Shown: in pieces, positions 49,288 through 57,415 of the stretch
Numbering within the stretch: the stretch's first letter is position 1
Layout: each line of letters begins with the position of its first letter
From: JALOAD01 sp023228995 [NCBI: Candidatus Muiribacterium halophilum]
GTDB lineage: Bacteria; Muiribacteriota; Muiribacteriia; Muiribacteriales
Length of the DNA: 64,000 nucleotides
Assembly: GCA_023228995.1 (NCBI GenBank)
Contig: JALOAD010000009.1
Span: 20,369 to 84,368 of the forward strand
Direction of reading: 5' to 3'
Position numbers and translations under genes: made by a program
The notes under the pieces: generated by a model
The model's database searches: none
Seen by the model: the letters and a program-made list of their open reading frames with translations, nothing else
Told to the model about the DNA's origin: nothing

Positions 49288-50004
49288 ATGATTAGTTCTT
49301 CAATGCTCCAAAATAAATATGGAGATTTTGTATATTTTGCTTTAATTTTCACAATACTATTTTTTTCACTTATTCTTATTTTTTCCTCAATAAATTATTA
49401 TGCAAAGTCAGATCTATATTCAAGAAACAAGGAAAATCCAAATAATATTGATACAAGTTTTTCTCCTGTAATTATTCTTAAAGAAATATCTAAATCAATA
49501 ATGAATTTAGACCATCTAAAGAATTTTAAAAGATTTAAAAGAATTTTTTTAACCAATATGACTGGAATCTTTTTGTTTTACTTATTGCGGGTATTGATAA
49601 TAAAAACACTGACATACAAATTTTCCATAAATAAAAAGAAGATTTCCTTTTTCTTAATAGTATATTTATCAGTATGGATTATTTTGTCAGCAGCAAAAAT
49701 TGGAACTACTTTGGCTAAATACTATTCTATCACAAATAATTCTATAATCCTTACTCTAATGCAATTCTTCACATTTATGACATTTCATGGACCATTGGAG
49801 TATTTTGTACATATATTTCTGATTTATACAATATATAAACACATAAGGAAAATTGAAAAAAAACCTCAGGAAAGACTCTCTCTAATTGTAAATAAATTAA
49901 CAGTAAAGATCTCCAAAAGTCTTCCTATGATAATATTATTTATAGCTATAGCCGCATTCATTGAAAATCTGACATATATAGACATTTTAAAACTCGTAAA
50001 ATAA
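49288..50004 (+). CDS. SpoIIM/DUF95-like membrane protein, start out of frame at a T7 run
   Basis: A 238-residue polytopic protein with about five helices. FMTFHGPLEYFVHIFLI and IAIAAFIENL resemble the PHGxxE and AAxxE motifs of the SpoIIM/DUF95 family. The only good ribosome binding site (GGGAGGAG) precedes an ATG at 49251 in another frame, which reads MENNLVFFSSENND and stops at 49295. That frame contains seven Ts (49266-49272). With six Ts it would run MENNLVFSVLKIMISSS straight into this gene, giving about 250 residues. So this is either a phase-off copy, a decayed gene or an assembly indel. Confidence 0.65.
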   Translation: MISSSMLQNKYGDFVYFALIFTILFFSLILIFSSINYYAKSDLYSRNKENPNNIDTSFSPVIILKEISKSIMNLDHLKNFKRFKRIFLTNMTGIFLFYLLRVLIIKTLTYKFSINKKKISFFLIVYLSVWIILSAAKIGTTLAKYYSITNNSIILTLMQFFTFMTFHGPLEYFVHIFLIYTIYKHIRKIEKKPQERLSLIVNKLTVKISKSLPMIILFIAIAAFIENLTYIDILKLVK

Positions 50005-50115
50005 ATAATATCAAAATTTAAATGATTCTATTTTTAGCTCACTGCTTTCCAAGAAAATTTTTAGTAAAAAATACAATAAAAAGTTTGTCATGCCTATAAA
50101 AGTAGAAACATTAGC

Positions 50116-50150
50116 GTGACTAAAGTCACAATTAGCGGTTCTAAAGAATC
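50116..50150 (+). repeat. TAAA-loop hairpin pair
   Basis: GTGAC-TAAA-GTCAC (50116-50129), linker AATTAGC, GGTTC-TAAA-GAATC (50137-50150), preceded by CATTAGC and followed by TAATTAGTG. The stems differ while the TAAA loop and TTAG-type linkers are kept. Same architecture as 52172-52211 on the other strand. Confidence 0.75.
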
Positions 50151-50440
50151 TAATTAGTGATGCGTATGAGCAAAATGGGTGAGAAGTTAATAACGAAAGC
50201 TGGCATTCAGATTTTAGCACAACTTATTATACTAAACCTGAATAAATTTTTTGCTTAATATTTTTCTTATATATATATTTGAAAACACGGAAGAGAAAAA
50301 CTATCAACAGCAATTCATGAAGTCGTTATTTCAATTTGCGAAATAAAAATTATTGTTTTTTTATTTTTTAAACAAAAAGATTTTGATTGTATAAATAAAT
50401 CAAAGAAATTTAATTATAAGGAACTATGGAGACTGTTACG

Positions 50441-50530
50441 AAGTATGCAATACACGGATGTATTGCAAAGTCGAACATCGTAAGAGGGAATTTTATAGGA
50501 TTTAAAATTTCATGTGGTCCGATTAATTAA
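50441..50530 (+). repeat. GGAU-loop hairpin element, copy 3 (diverged)
   Basis: Aligns along its length with 11903-12000. Hairpin 1: GCAATAC (50447-50453), loop ACGGAT, GTATTGC (50460-50466). Hairpin 2: AATTTTA (50489-50495), loop TAGGATT, TAAAATT (50503-50509). The word GAACATCG corresponds to GAACGAAG in copy 2. Loops are conserved, and stem bases have changed in pairs (C-G here for T-A or T-G there). Confidence 0.8.
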
Positions 50531-50703
50531 TTTTTCTTTGATGGAATTAGAAAAGATAAATCTGTTTCACTCTTTCTAACTTCATTTCCTTGTTTGAACA
50601 GAAAATTCAATATTTTATCCCAAATAATATTTGCAAAATTTTTCTTAGACACTAATGTTTTTGGCTGATAAAAAATATTACAGATTTTCTGATTTTTGAA
50701 TGG

Positions 50704-50723
50704 ATTCCCGAATTCACGGGAAT
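50704..50723 (+). repeat. CGGGAAT palindromic repeat, variant of the CCGGGAT family
   Basis: ATTCCCG (50704-50710), AATTCA, CGGGAAT (50717-50723), followed by the same GACA tail as the CCGGGAT copies. Confidence 0.65.
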
Positions 50724-50828
50724 GACAATCCACATCCAATAGAAATACCTGAAATTAAGAATTAAAAAGTAATAAATTTAAATGACATATAAAAATAATA
50801 TTATTCAATATTATATGTATGATTTTAT

Positions 50829-50858
50829 GGGTCAGGACAAAATCAATAACCCTGACCC
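50829..50858. terminator. Hairpin downstream of infA
   Basis: GGGTCAGG (50829-50836) and CCTGACCC (50851-50858) form a perfect 8-bp stem around 14 bases, 27 bases after the infA stop codon. The T-run (50861-50865) is on the plus-strand side, so it fits a plus-strand terminator better. On the minus strand it could still end or stabilise the infA message. Confidence 0.6.
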
Positions 50859-50884
50859 ACTTTTTATGAAAAGAAAAATTTAGA

Positions 50885-51103
50885 TTATTTAAATCTGTAA
50901 GTTATTCTTCCTCTTGTTAGATCATAAGGAGTTAATTCAAGTTTAACTTTATCTCCAGGTACGATTTTGATAAAATGCATTCTCATCTTCCCAGAAATAT
51001 GTGCAAGTACAACATGACCATTTTCTAATTCTACTTTAAACATTGCATTTGGTAAGTTTTCTATAACTTTTCCCTGTACTTCTATTAAATCACTTTTTGC
51101 CAT
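50885..51103 (-). CDS. infA: Translation initiation factor IF-1
   Basis: 72 residues, an S1-like OB fold: [37 protein letters not shown] and the end [13 protein letters not shown]. The frame extends 25 codons upstream, but AGGAGG four bases before the ATG at 51103 and the family start (MAK) fix it there. Normally followed by rpmJ; here the next ribosomal gene is about 9.9 kb downstream. Confidence 0.97.
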   Translation of the reverse strand: MAKSDLIEVQGKVIENLPNAMFKVELENGHVVLAHISGKMRMHFIKIVPGDKVKLELTPYDLTRGRITYRFK

Positions 51104-51205
51104 CAAGCCTCCTATATTAAAAAAACATTTAAAATTTCTGATATTATTATGCTTTTTTATAGCTAACACATAATACAATCAAAATTGTTAAATGTAAATA
51201 ATTAC

Positions 51206-51991
51206 TTAATCATAAAAACCATCAAACATTGTTAATATCTCAATTTCATCTTCAAATTTAGCTGTAGAATGCTCATAATGAGCTGAAGGTTTTCTATCTT
51301 CGGTAACTACAGTCCAACCATCTGATAAAACTTCAACATTTTCTGTTCCTATATTTACCATAGGTTCTATAGCTAACACCATACCAGGCTTTAAAGAAAT
51401 TCCAGTTCCTGCAAGTCCATAATTTTGCACCTGAGGAGCTTCATGAAGATCTCTGCCTATTCCATGACCTACAAAATCTTTAACAACTGAAAAACCAGCA
51501 CTTTCTGCGACACTTTGAACAGAATGACCTATATCACCAAGTGTTTTTCCATTTTTAAAAGCTTCTATACCTGCTAAAAGACTTTTTTTGGTTATTTCAC
51601 AAAGTCTTTTCTTCTCTTCATCAACATCACCTACTAAATATGTATAAGCAGCATCACCATAAAAACCGTTTTTTAAAACACCAACATCAATACTTACAAT
51701 ATCACCACTTCGGATTATTCTTTCTTTTGATGGAATACCGTGAACTACTTCTTCATTTATTGAAATACATAATGTTCCTGGAAATGGTATTACATCATAA
51801 GCTATTCTATACCCAAGAAAAGCAGGTTTCCCGCCTTGTTTTATTATGTAATCATAAGCTTTTTTGTTTAATTCATAAGTTGACATACCAGGTTTTATAA
51901 TATCTTTTGCCATTTTTAATATATCACCAACAATCTGATTAGGTTTTCTCATTTTTTTTACATCATGCTTTGACTTAATCTTAATTTCCAC
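51206..51991 (-). CDS. map: Methionine aminopeptidase, type I
   Basis: A 261-residue metalloenzyme that removes the initiator methionine. Metal ligands fall in SIDVGVLKNGFYGDAA (two aspartates), FVGHGIGRDLHEAPQV (histidine), LAIEPMVN and the ending AHYEHSTA region. GTG start behind AGGAG. Classic position before infA, but adk is separated from it by 680 bases of repeats. Confidence 0.96.
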   Translation of the reverse strand: MEIKIKSKHDVKKMRKPNQIVGDILKMAKDIIKPGMSTYELNKKAYDYIIKQGGKPAFLGYRIAYDVIPFPGTLCISINEEVVHGIPSKERIIRSGDIVSIDVGVLKNGFYGDAAYTYLVGDVDEEKKRLCEITKKSLLAGIEAFKNGKTLGDIGHSVQSVAESAGFSVVKDFVGHGIGRDLHEAPQVQNYGLAGTGISLKPGMVLAIEPMVNIGTENVEVLSDGWTVVTEDRKPSAHYEHSTAKFEDEIEILTMFDGFYD

Positions 51992-52139
51992 AATTACTCC
52001 TTTAACAAAATCTCTCTGGAATAGTATATTTTTTTGTGTTAAATAGTTAATACAGTTAGCATAAATTCATTATAAAAATGAATTTATTAGTAAACAGCTA
52101 TTTCACAGCTTAGTTAGCACTCGCTTCGCTCGTTAGTAA

Positions 52140-52211
52140 AGACCTTCGGTCTAGTTTAAAACCTCTTACTAAGACTCTTTAGAGTCTGCTCACTAGGATT
52201 ATTTATAATCC
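52140..52211 (-). repeat. Hairpin array with TAAA loops
   Basis: On the minus strand: GGATTA-TAAA-TAATCC (52211-52196), linker TAGTGAGC, AGACTC-TAAA-GAGTCT (52187-52172), then a longer spacer and AGACC-GAA-GGTCT (52152-52140). The last is followed by TTACTAACGAGCGAAGCGAG. GTGAGC also precedes the first hairpin. Same loop as the pair at 50116. Confidence 0.75.
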
Positions 52212-52240
52212 GCTCACAGTAACTTCCAGCCTTATCCGTG

Positions 52241-52310
52241 GTAAAATGACTTTGTTTTTTGTCACTAATGTTACAAAGTGACATGTCACGCTTTATCTGT
52301 CACAGCTTTA
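52241..52310 (+). repeat. GTGACATGTCAC-type dispersed repeat, copy 3
   Basis: Reads GTGGTAAAATGACTTTG, a T-run, GTCACTAATGTTACAAAG, TGACATGTCACGC and CTGTCACAGCTTTAAAG. Closely matches 5730-5796 and the reverse of 12183-12240. Confidence 0.75.
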
Positions 52311-52355
52311 AAGCTTTTGCTTTTCCTCTTTCACCACTTCCCTGCTTTAAAACAG

Positions 52356-52381
52356 ATCCCGGCTCAAAATCATACCGGGAT
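52356..52381 (+). repeat. CCGGGAT palindromic repeat, copy 4
   Basis: ATCCCGG (52356-52362), loop CTCAAAATCATA, CCGGGAT (52375-52381), then GACAGC. Preceded by ACAG, as in the copies at 12026 and 36432. Confidence 0.75.
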
Positions 52382-52467
52382 GACAGCTTAATTCAGTGTG
52401 ACTGCAATTTTTTCTTCTAAAAATTGCTTGTGACAAAAGTCTTCGACTCTTCTGTAACAATAATACC

Positions 52468-52556
52468 TGTCACGGCTTCAACTGTCACGGCTTAACCTGT
52501 CACGGCTTCATCTGTCACGGCTTCATATGTCACGGCTTCATCTGTCACGCTTCACC
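52468..52556 (+). repeat. 15-bp tandem repeat TGTCACGGCTTCATC
   Basis: Five full units (52468, 52483, 52498, 52513, 52528) and a shortened sixth (52543). Variation is confined mostly to the last four bases (CAAC, AACC, CATC, CATA, CATC). The core TGTCACGGCTT also ends the GTGACATGTCAC-type repeats, so it probably arose by amplification of their end. Confidence 0.9.
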
Positions 52557-52671
52557 CTCAACTCTTTAACTGTTTTCTATATACTATTTCAAAGATCTTC
52601 TATTATTCTGTTAAAAATAAAATGAGATGCAGATAATTCTACACCTCACAATATATTAAAACAAAACATTA

Positions 52672-53313
52672 TTATTTTTTTCCATTGACAATATTTGAAA
52701 GTTCTTCAAATATAACCATATGATCTCTTTCTCCATCAATAGTAATAAATTTACCATGATCAGAATAATATTTTATCAATGGTTTTGTCTGTTCATTAAA
52801 TACTTCAAACCTGTTTCTAATGGTAAATTCGTGATCATCCTCTCTTTGCACAAGTTTTTCTCCATCTTTATCACAAATCCCCTCGATAACAGGTGGATTA
52901 AATTCAAGATTATAACTTGAGCCACATTTAGGACAAACTCTTCTACCTGATAATCTTCTTATTGTTTCATCTTCACTTACAGTTATTCTAAAAACATGAT
53001 CAAGAGATCTTCCTTGTTTAGCAAGAAATTCATCTAATGATTTTGCTTGACAAATATTTCTTGGAAACCCATCAAGAATGACATTTGTTTTGTTCTTAAT
53101 GTAATTAAGCATTATATCAACAATCATATTATCGGGAACAAGATGTCCTTTATCCATGCTGACTTTTGCCTTGATTCCAAGAGGGGTATTTTTTTGTATC
53201 TCATCTCTGAGAATATCCCCAGGAGCAAGATGTTCAAGATTAAATCTTTCTTCAAGAAGCTTAGCCTGAGTACCTTTTCCAGCACCAGGAGACCCTATAA
53301 GTAAAATTATCAT
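52672..53313 (-). CDS. adk: Adenylate kinase (zinc type)
   Basis: A 213-residue enzyme interconverting ATP, ADP and AMP. P-loop GSPGAGKGTQ (7-16), DGFPRN (nucleotide-binding), and a long LID with CPKCGSSYN...GICDKDGEKL, giving three cysteines and one aspartate as zinc ligands. Follows secY by 13 bases, the usual spc operon order. Confidence 0.97.
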   Translation of the reverse strand: MIILLIGSPGAGKGTQAKLLEERFNLEHLAPGDILRDEIQKNTPLGIKAKVSMDKGHLVPDNMIVDIMLNYIKNKTNVILDGFPRNICQAKSLDEFLAKQGRSLDHVFRITVSEDETIRRLSGRRVCPKCGSSYNLEFNPPVIEGICDKDGEKLVQREDDHEFTIRNRFEVFNEQTKPLIKYYSDHGKFITIDGERDHMVIFEELSNIVNGKK

Positions 53314-53326
53314 GACCTTTACCTGC

Positions 53327-54640
53327 TTATTTAGATTTCTTTAAAAAACCTTCGTAATGTCTGGTAAGCATGTGTGCTTCCATCTGTTTCATAGTATCAG
53401 ATGCAACACCAACAACAATAAGCAAAGCTGTTCCACCAAAATAGAAAGGAACTTTGAATAAAGCTATTAGTATAGTTGGAATTAATGCTATTGCAGCTAG
53501 AAATATTGAACCGGCTAAAGTAATTCTGACCATTACTCTATCAATAAATTCAGCTGTCCATCTTCCTGCACGAATTCCTGGTATAAATCCACCATATTTT
53601 TTCATATTATCAGCAAGTTCTTTAGGATTCATAACTATTGCTGTATAAAAATATGTAAATCCAACAATCATCAAAGCAAATAAAGTAAGATGAAATGGAT
53701 GACTTGGACTAAACCATCTGGAAAGTGTACTTAAAATGTTATAAGTAGTAGTTCCTGCTTTAAAATGATTAATTATCATCTGAAGAACCATTCCAGGGAA
53801 AATAAGTATTGATGATGCAAAAATTATTGGTATAACACCTGACTGATTTATTCTCAAAGGAATGTAAGTCGAATGTCCACCATAAACTTTTCTACCAACA
53901 ACTCTTTTTGCATATTGCACAGGTATTTTTCTTGTAGCTTCCTGAATAATTACAACAAATGCAACTATTGCTAATGCCATTGCAATTATTATTACCATCC
54001 AAGGAATTAAAAGAGGACTATCCAAATTCTGTTTAATAGTTGCATAAACAGCTTGTGGAAGTCTTGCTACTATACCTGCAAAAATAAGTATTGAAACACC
54101 ATTTCCAATACCTTTTTCTGTCATTTTTTCACCTAACCACATTACAAAAGCAGTTCCTGCTGTAAGTGTCATTACTGCAATAATCTGGAAAAATAAAAAA
54201 TTCTTCGCCATATATGGATGAAGAACATTGTAATTCCTAAGCATAAATGTCATACCAATACCCTGAAGTATAGCAATAACAACTGTTCCATATCTTGTGT
54301 ATTGAGATATTTTCATCTTTCCTTCTTCTCCACCTTCTTTAGCAAGCTGCTCAAGCTGTGGAATAACATACACAAGTAACTGCATTATAATAGATGAGTT
54401 AATGTATGGAGCAATACCTAATGCAAAAATGGAGAATCTCTGTAATGCACCCCCTGAAAACATATCAAGGAATCCAAGTACTCCGCCTCCACCTGAAAAA
54501 AGTTTTGACAATTCCGACGTATTTATACCGGGAACAGGTATATGTGTCCCCAGTCTAAATACAGCAATCATCATAAGAGTAAATAATATCCTGCCCTTAA
54601 GTTCAGGAATATTGAATATATTCTTAAGACTTTTAATCAT
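53327..54640 (-). CDS. secY: Preprotein translocase channel subunit SecY
   Basis: 437 residues with ten membrane helices. GRILFTLMMIAVFRLGTHIP at the start, ALGIAPYINSSIIMQLL (plug and second helix), EKGIGNGVSILIFAGIV and NPKELADNMKKYGGFIPGIR (C5 loop that meets SecA). Full length. Overlaps rplO by four bases. Confidence 0.98.
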   Translation of the reverse strand: MIKSLKNIFNIPELKGRILFTLMMIAVFRLGTHIPVPGINTSELSKLFSGGGGVLGFLDMFSGGALQRFSIFALGIAPYINSSIIMQLLVYVIPQLEQLAKEGGEEGKMKISQYTRYGTVVIAILQGIGMTFMLRNYNVLHPYMAKNFLFFQIIAVMTLTAGTAFVMWLGEKMTEKGIGNGVSILIFAGIVARLPQAVYATIKQNLDSPLLIPWMVIIIAMALAIVAFVVIIQEATRKIPVQYAKRVVGRKVYGGHSTYIPLRINQSGVIPIIFASSILIFPGMVLQMIINHFKAGTTTYNILSTLSRWFSPSHPFHLTLFALMIVGFTYFYTAIVMNPKELADNMKKYGGFIPGIRAGRWTAEFIDRVMVRITLAGSIFLAAIALIPTILIALFKVPFYFGGTALLIVVGVASDTMKQMEAHMLTRHYEGFLKKSK

Positions 54641-55089
54641 CTAATCACCTCTGCTTTACCGGACGCATCCTGGATTTTCTTCAAGGCAGTTCCAGTAAAT
54701 TTGTGAGCGTGAACATTCAATTTCTTTTCAAGATTACCATTGCCCAGAATTTTTACTCCGTTTTTTTCAACTTTGGATAAAAGTCCAACTGACATTAATA
54801 TTTCAGGAGTAACATCTGTTCCATTTTCGAATATGTTAAGACTTTCAATGTTAACAACAGAAAAAGATTTTCTAAACATATAGTTAGAGAAACCTCTTTT
54901 TGGAACTCTTCTGATCAAAGGCATCTGACCACCTTCAAATCCAAATCTTCTGCTGTAACCACTTCTTGACTTTTGTCCGTTTTCACCACGACAAGCAGTC
55001 TTTCCATGACCTGAACCAACGCCTCTTCCTACTCTTTTTCTTGCTTTTTTTGAGCCAGGTTTTCTTTTGAGTGTATTTAAGTCCATCAT
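54637..55089 (-). CDS. rplO: 50S ribosomal protein L15
   Basis: 150 residues: GSKKARKRVGRGVGSGHGKT, RGENGQKSRSGYSRRFGFEG and PLIRRVPKRGF. Two ATGs in a row; GGAGG is 11 bases before the first. Confidence 0.97.
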   Translation of the reverse strand: MMDLNTLKRKPGSKKARKRVGRGVGSGHGKTACRGENGQKSRSGYSRRFGFEGGQMPLIRRVPKRGFSNYMFRKSFSVVNIESLNIFENGTDVTPEILMSVGLLSKVEKNGVKILGNGNLEKKLNVHAHKFTGTALKKIQDASGKAEVIR

Positions 55090-55107
55090 TGTATTTAAAA
55101 CCTCCGC

Positions 55108-55284
55108 TTAAACTTCTTTTACTTCAAGAAGATGTTTCACTTTTTCAACCATTCCCAAAACAGCTGGTGATTCTTCTTTAGTAATAGTATGATTCAACTT
55201 TCTAAGACCTAGAGCTTTTACAGTAGCTTTTTGTCTTTCAGGTCTTCCAATAGCACTTTTAATTAATTTTATCTGTATAGCCAT
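55108..55284 (-). CDS. rpmD: 50S ribosomal protein L30
   Basis: A 58-residue gene: [40 protein letters not shown] and [15 protein letters not shown], the complete L30 sequence. TGGAGG five bases before the ATG. Located as expected between rpsE and rplO. Confidence 0.96.
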   Translation of the reverse strand: MAIQIKLIKSAIGRPERQKATVKALGLRKLNHTITKEESPAVLGMVEKVKHLLEVKEV

Positions 55285-55302
55285 AATTCCTCCAAGTGTT
55301 GA

Positions 55303-55851
55303 TTAACCAAAAAGCTTTTTAATATCAATTCCCCTAATCTTAGCGATCTCACCAGCTGTTTTTAACTGACTAAGACCTTCAACAGTAGCTTTAACCATGT
55401 TTATCTTGTTGTTTGAACCAAGGGATTTAGTAAGTATATCTTTAATTCCAACTGCTTCAAGAACGGCTCTAATAGGTCCACCAGCAATAACTCCAGTACC
55501 TTCTGTAGCTGGTCTAAGGAATACTCTTCCACCACCAAAAATTCCAGTTATTTCGTGAGGAATTGTATTATTCTTCAATGAAATAAGAACCATATTTTTT
55601 TTAGCTTTTTCTACTGCTTTTTTAATAGCATTTGGAACTTCATGAGCTTTTCCAAGTCCGTAACCGACTTTTCCAGCTTTATTTCCAACTACTACAAGAG
55701 CAGTAAATCTAAATCTTCTACCACCTTTAACAACTTTAGCAACTCTATTGATATAAACAACTTTTTCTTCAATTATTTCTTCAACACCTGAGTTACCTTC
55801 CATTTCTCTATCAACTTTCTCTTCAACTCTTCTTAATTCTCTTTCGCTCAT
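55303..55851 (-). CDS. rpsE: 30S ribosomal protein S5
   Basis: 182 residues: [17 protein letters not shown] N-terminal domain (here [20 protein letters not shown]), [20 protein letters not shown] and [21 protein letters not shown] charged 28-residue N-terminal extension precedes the core. Confidence 0.98.
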   Translation of the reverse strand: MSERELRRVEEKVDREMEGNSGVEEIIEEKVVYINRVAKVVKGGRRFRFTALVVVGNKAGKVGYGLGKAHEVPNAIKKAVEKAKKNMVLISLKNNTIPHEITGIFGGGRVFLRPATEGTGVIAGGPIRAVLEAVGIKDILTKSLGSNNKINMVKATVEGLSQLKTAGEIAKIRGIDIKKLFG

Positions 55852-55868
55852 TTCTCCTCCCGACCTTG

Positions 55869-56231
55869 TTAGAATTTTAAACCAGACTGTCTTGCAGAAT
55901 CAGCCAATTCTTTAATTCTTCCATGATATCTGAAACCATTTCTGTCAAAAACAACTGTATTTATACTTTTTTCCAGTAATTTTTTTGCAATGATCTCTCC
56001 AACTTTTTTTGCAGCAGCTTTATTTCCACCATTTCCAATACTTTCTCTGACATCTTTATCAATCGTAGAAGCTGAACAGATTGTTCTGCCTTCATCATCA
56101 TTGATTACTTGAACAGAGATATTTTTATTACTTCTGAAAACTGTCATTCTAGGTTTTTCAATAGAACCAGAAATTTTCTTTCTGAGAGCTACTTTTCTTT
56201 TAAGTCTTTTCTTAAATGTATCTTTAGACAT
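55869..56231 (-). CDS. rplR: 50S ribosomal protein L18
   Basis: 120 residues: [20 protein letters not shown], a [19 protein letters not shown] segment and the end [20 protein letters not shown]. Binds 5S rRNA. Confidence 0.97.
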   Translation of the reverse strand: MSKDTFKKRLKRKVALRKKISGSIEKPRMTVFRSNKNISVQVINDDEGRTICSASTIDKDVRESIGNGGNKAAAKKVGEIIAKKLLEKSINTVVFDRNGFRYHGRIKELADSARQSGLKF

Positions 56232-56253
56232 GTCAATCTCTCCTTTTAATCAA

Positions 56254-56793
56254 TTATACTGCGCGCTTTCCAGCTTTTTTGATGATAATTTCGTCAGAAT
56301 ACCTAATACCTTTACCTTTATAAGGTTCTGGTTCTCTAAGTGCTCTAATTTCAGCTGCAAACTGCCCGACCCTCTGTTTATCTATTCCTGTAATCTTTAC
56401 ACTCATTCCTCTGTCTTCAACAGCTGCTTCAAGACCTGCAGGAACTTTTACATCTATCGGGTTTGAATAGCCAATTAGAAGATTCAAATCATTACCTTTC
56501 ATATTAGCTTTATATCCAACACCACTTATTTTTAAAACTTTTTCAAAACCTACTGTTACACCAGTTATCATATTTTTAATTTTTGATGCAACAGTACCAT
56601 GTAAAGCTCTATGAAATTTTATTTCACTAAATGGTCTTACTTGAATTTCATTATTATTATGTTCAATAATAACTTCACTGTTAAAAGTTTCGTTAACTTG
56701 TCCTTTAGGTCCTTTTACAGTTACATCAGTACCATTGACTTTAACTTCAACTTTCGCAGGTATCACTATAGGGTTTTTACCTATTCTTGACAT
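56254..56793 (-). CDS. rplF: 50S ribosomal protein L6
   Basis: 179 residues: MSRIGKNPIVIPAKVEVKVN, VGVGYKA-like SGVGYKANMKG and EPEPYKGKGIRYSDEIIIKK near the C-terminus. Two copies of the L6 fold, as usual. Confidence 0.98.
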   Translation of the reverse strand: MSRIGKNPIVIPAKVEVKVNGTDVTVKGPKGQVNETFNSEVIIEHNNNEIQVRPFSEIKFHRALHGTVASKIKNMITGVTVGFEKVLKISGVGYKANMKGNDLNLLIGYSNPIDVKVPAGLEAAVEDRGMSVKITGIDKQRVGQFAAEIRALREPEPYKGKGIRYSDEIIIKKAGKRAV

Positions 56794-56807
56794 TCTTCAG
56801 CCTCCTT

Positions 56808-57206
56808 TTACCACACATAACAGAGAACTTCACCACCAAGACCAAGTTTTCTGCTTTCTTTATCTGAGATTAGACCCTTAGGGGTAGACATAATAGCAAG
56901 TCCTAATCCACCAAGAACTCTAGGTATATCATTTTTACCAACATAAATTCTAAGACCAGGTTTACTGATTCTTTTAATTCCATTGATAACTCTTTCTTTT
57001 GTTTTTCCGTATTTCATCTCAACTTTTATGAAGTTTTTGTTATTAACTTTAACTTCTTTATAATCTCTAATGAATCCGTTTTCTTTTAGAAGTCTTGCTA
57101 ATTCAAGTTTAATTTTTGAATGTGGCACATCAACTTCTGTTTTCATTTCTTTATTAGCATTTCTTACTCTTGTTAACATATCAGCAATAGGATCTGTCAT
57201 TACCAT
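56808..57206 (-). CDS. rpsH: 30S ribosomal protein S8
   Basis: 132 residues from the ATG at 57206 (MVMTDPIADMLTRVRNANKE). The frame extends six codons to a TTG, but the GGAG that precedes the ATG decides the start. C-terminus STPKGLISDKESRKLGLGGE, then VLCYVW. In E. coli S8 represses the spc operon. Confidence 0.97.
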   Translation of the reverse strand: MVMTDPIADMLTRVRNANKEMKTEVDVPHSKIKLELARLLKENGFIRDYKEVKVNNKNFIKVEMKYGKTKERVINGIKRISKPGLRIYVGKNDIPRVLGGLGLAIMSTPKGLISDKESRKLGLGGEVLCYVW

Positions 57207-57217
57207 ATATAATCTCC

Positions 57218-57403
57218 TTACCAACTCGATTTTCTGACTCCGGGAATAACACCTGCACGAGCTAAATCTCTAAAGCAAAGTCTGCACATTCCAAACTTTC
57301 TTATAAAAGCTCTAGGTCTTCCACAGAGAGGACATCTATTGTATTCTCTAACTCTAAACTTATTTGTTAATTCACTTTTTACACGAAGACACTTCTTAGC
57401 CAT
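57218..57403 (-). CDS. rpsN: 30S ribosomal protein S14, zinc type
   Basis: 61 residues with two CxxC pairs (RCPLCGRP and MCRLCFRD), the short zinc-binding form, and the end [14 protein letters not shown]. The presence of both zinc-type S14 and L36 suggests no zinc-sparing pressure at this locus. Confidence 0.97.
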   Translation of the reverse strand: MAKKCLRVKSELTNKFRVREYNRCPLCGRPRAFIRKFGMCRLCFRDLARAGVIPGVRKSSW

Positions 57404-57415
57404 TTCATTTCCTCC

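Larger units (their letters stand above)
50005..50884. other. Gene-free repeat cluster between SpoIIM-like gene and infA
   Basis: 880 bases without a convincing gene; the short open frames are low in quality and cross repeats. It holds a TAAA-loop hairpin pair (50116-50150), the third GGAU-loop element (50441-50530), a CGGGAAT palindrome (50704-50723) and a long hairpin (50829-50858), all listed separately. Confidence 0.6.
51992..52671. other. Repeat-filled gap between map and adk
   Basis: No gene. It contains, in order, a hairpin array (52140-52211), a GTGACATGTCAC-type repeat (52241-52310), a CCGGGAT palindrome (52356-52381) and a 15-bp tandem repeat (52468-52556). Four repeat families meet here, inside what is normally a tight ribosomal operon. 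Confidence 0.7.

Noticed and set aside
50011-50739. Short minus-strand frames of 69-70 codons
   Set aside because: They run through hairpin repeats, lack ribosome binding sites and have no recognisable protein pattern.
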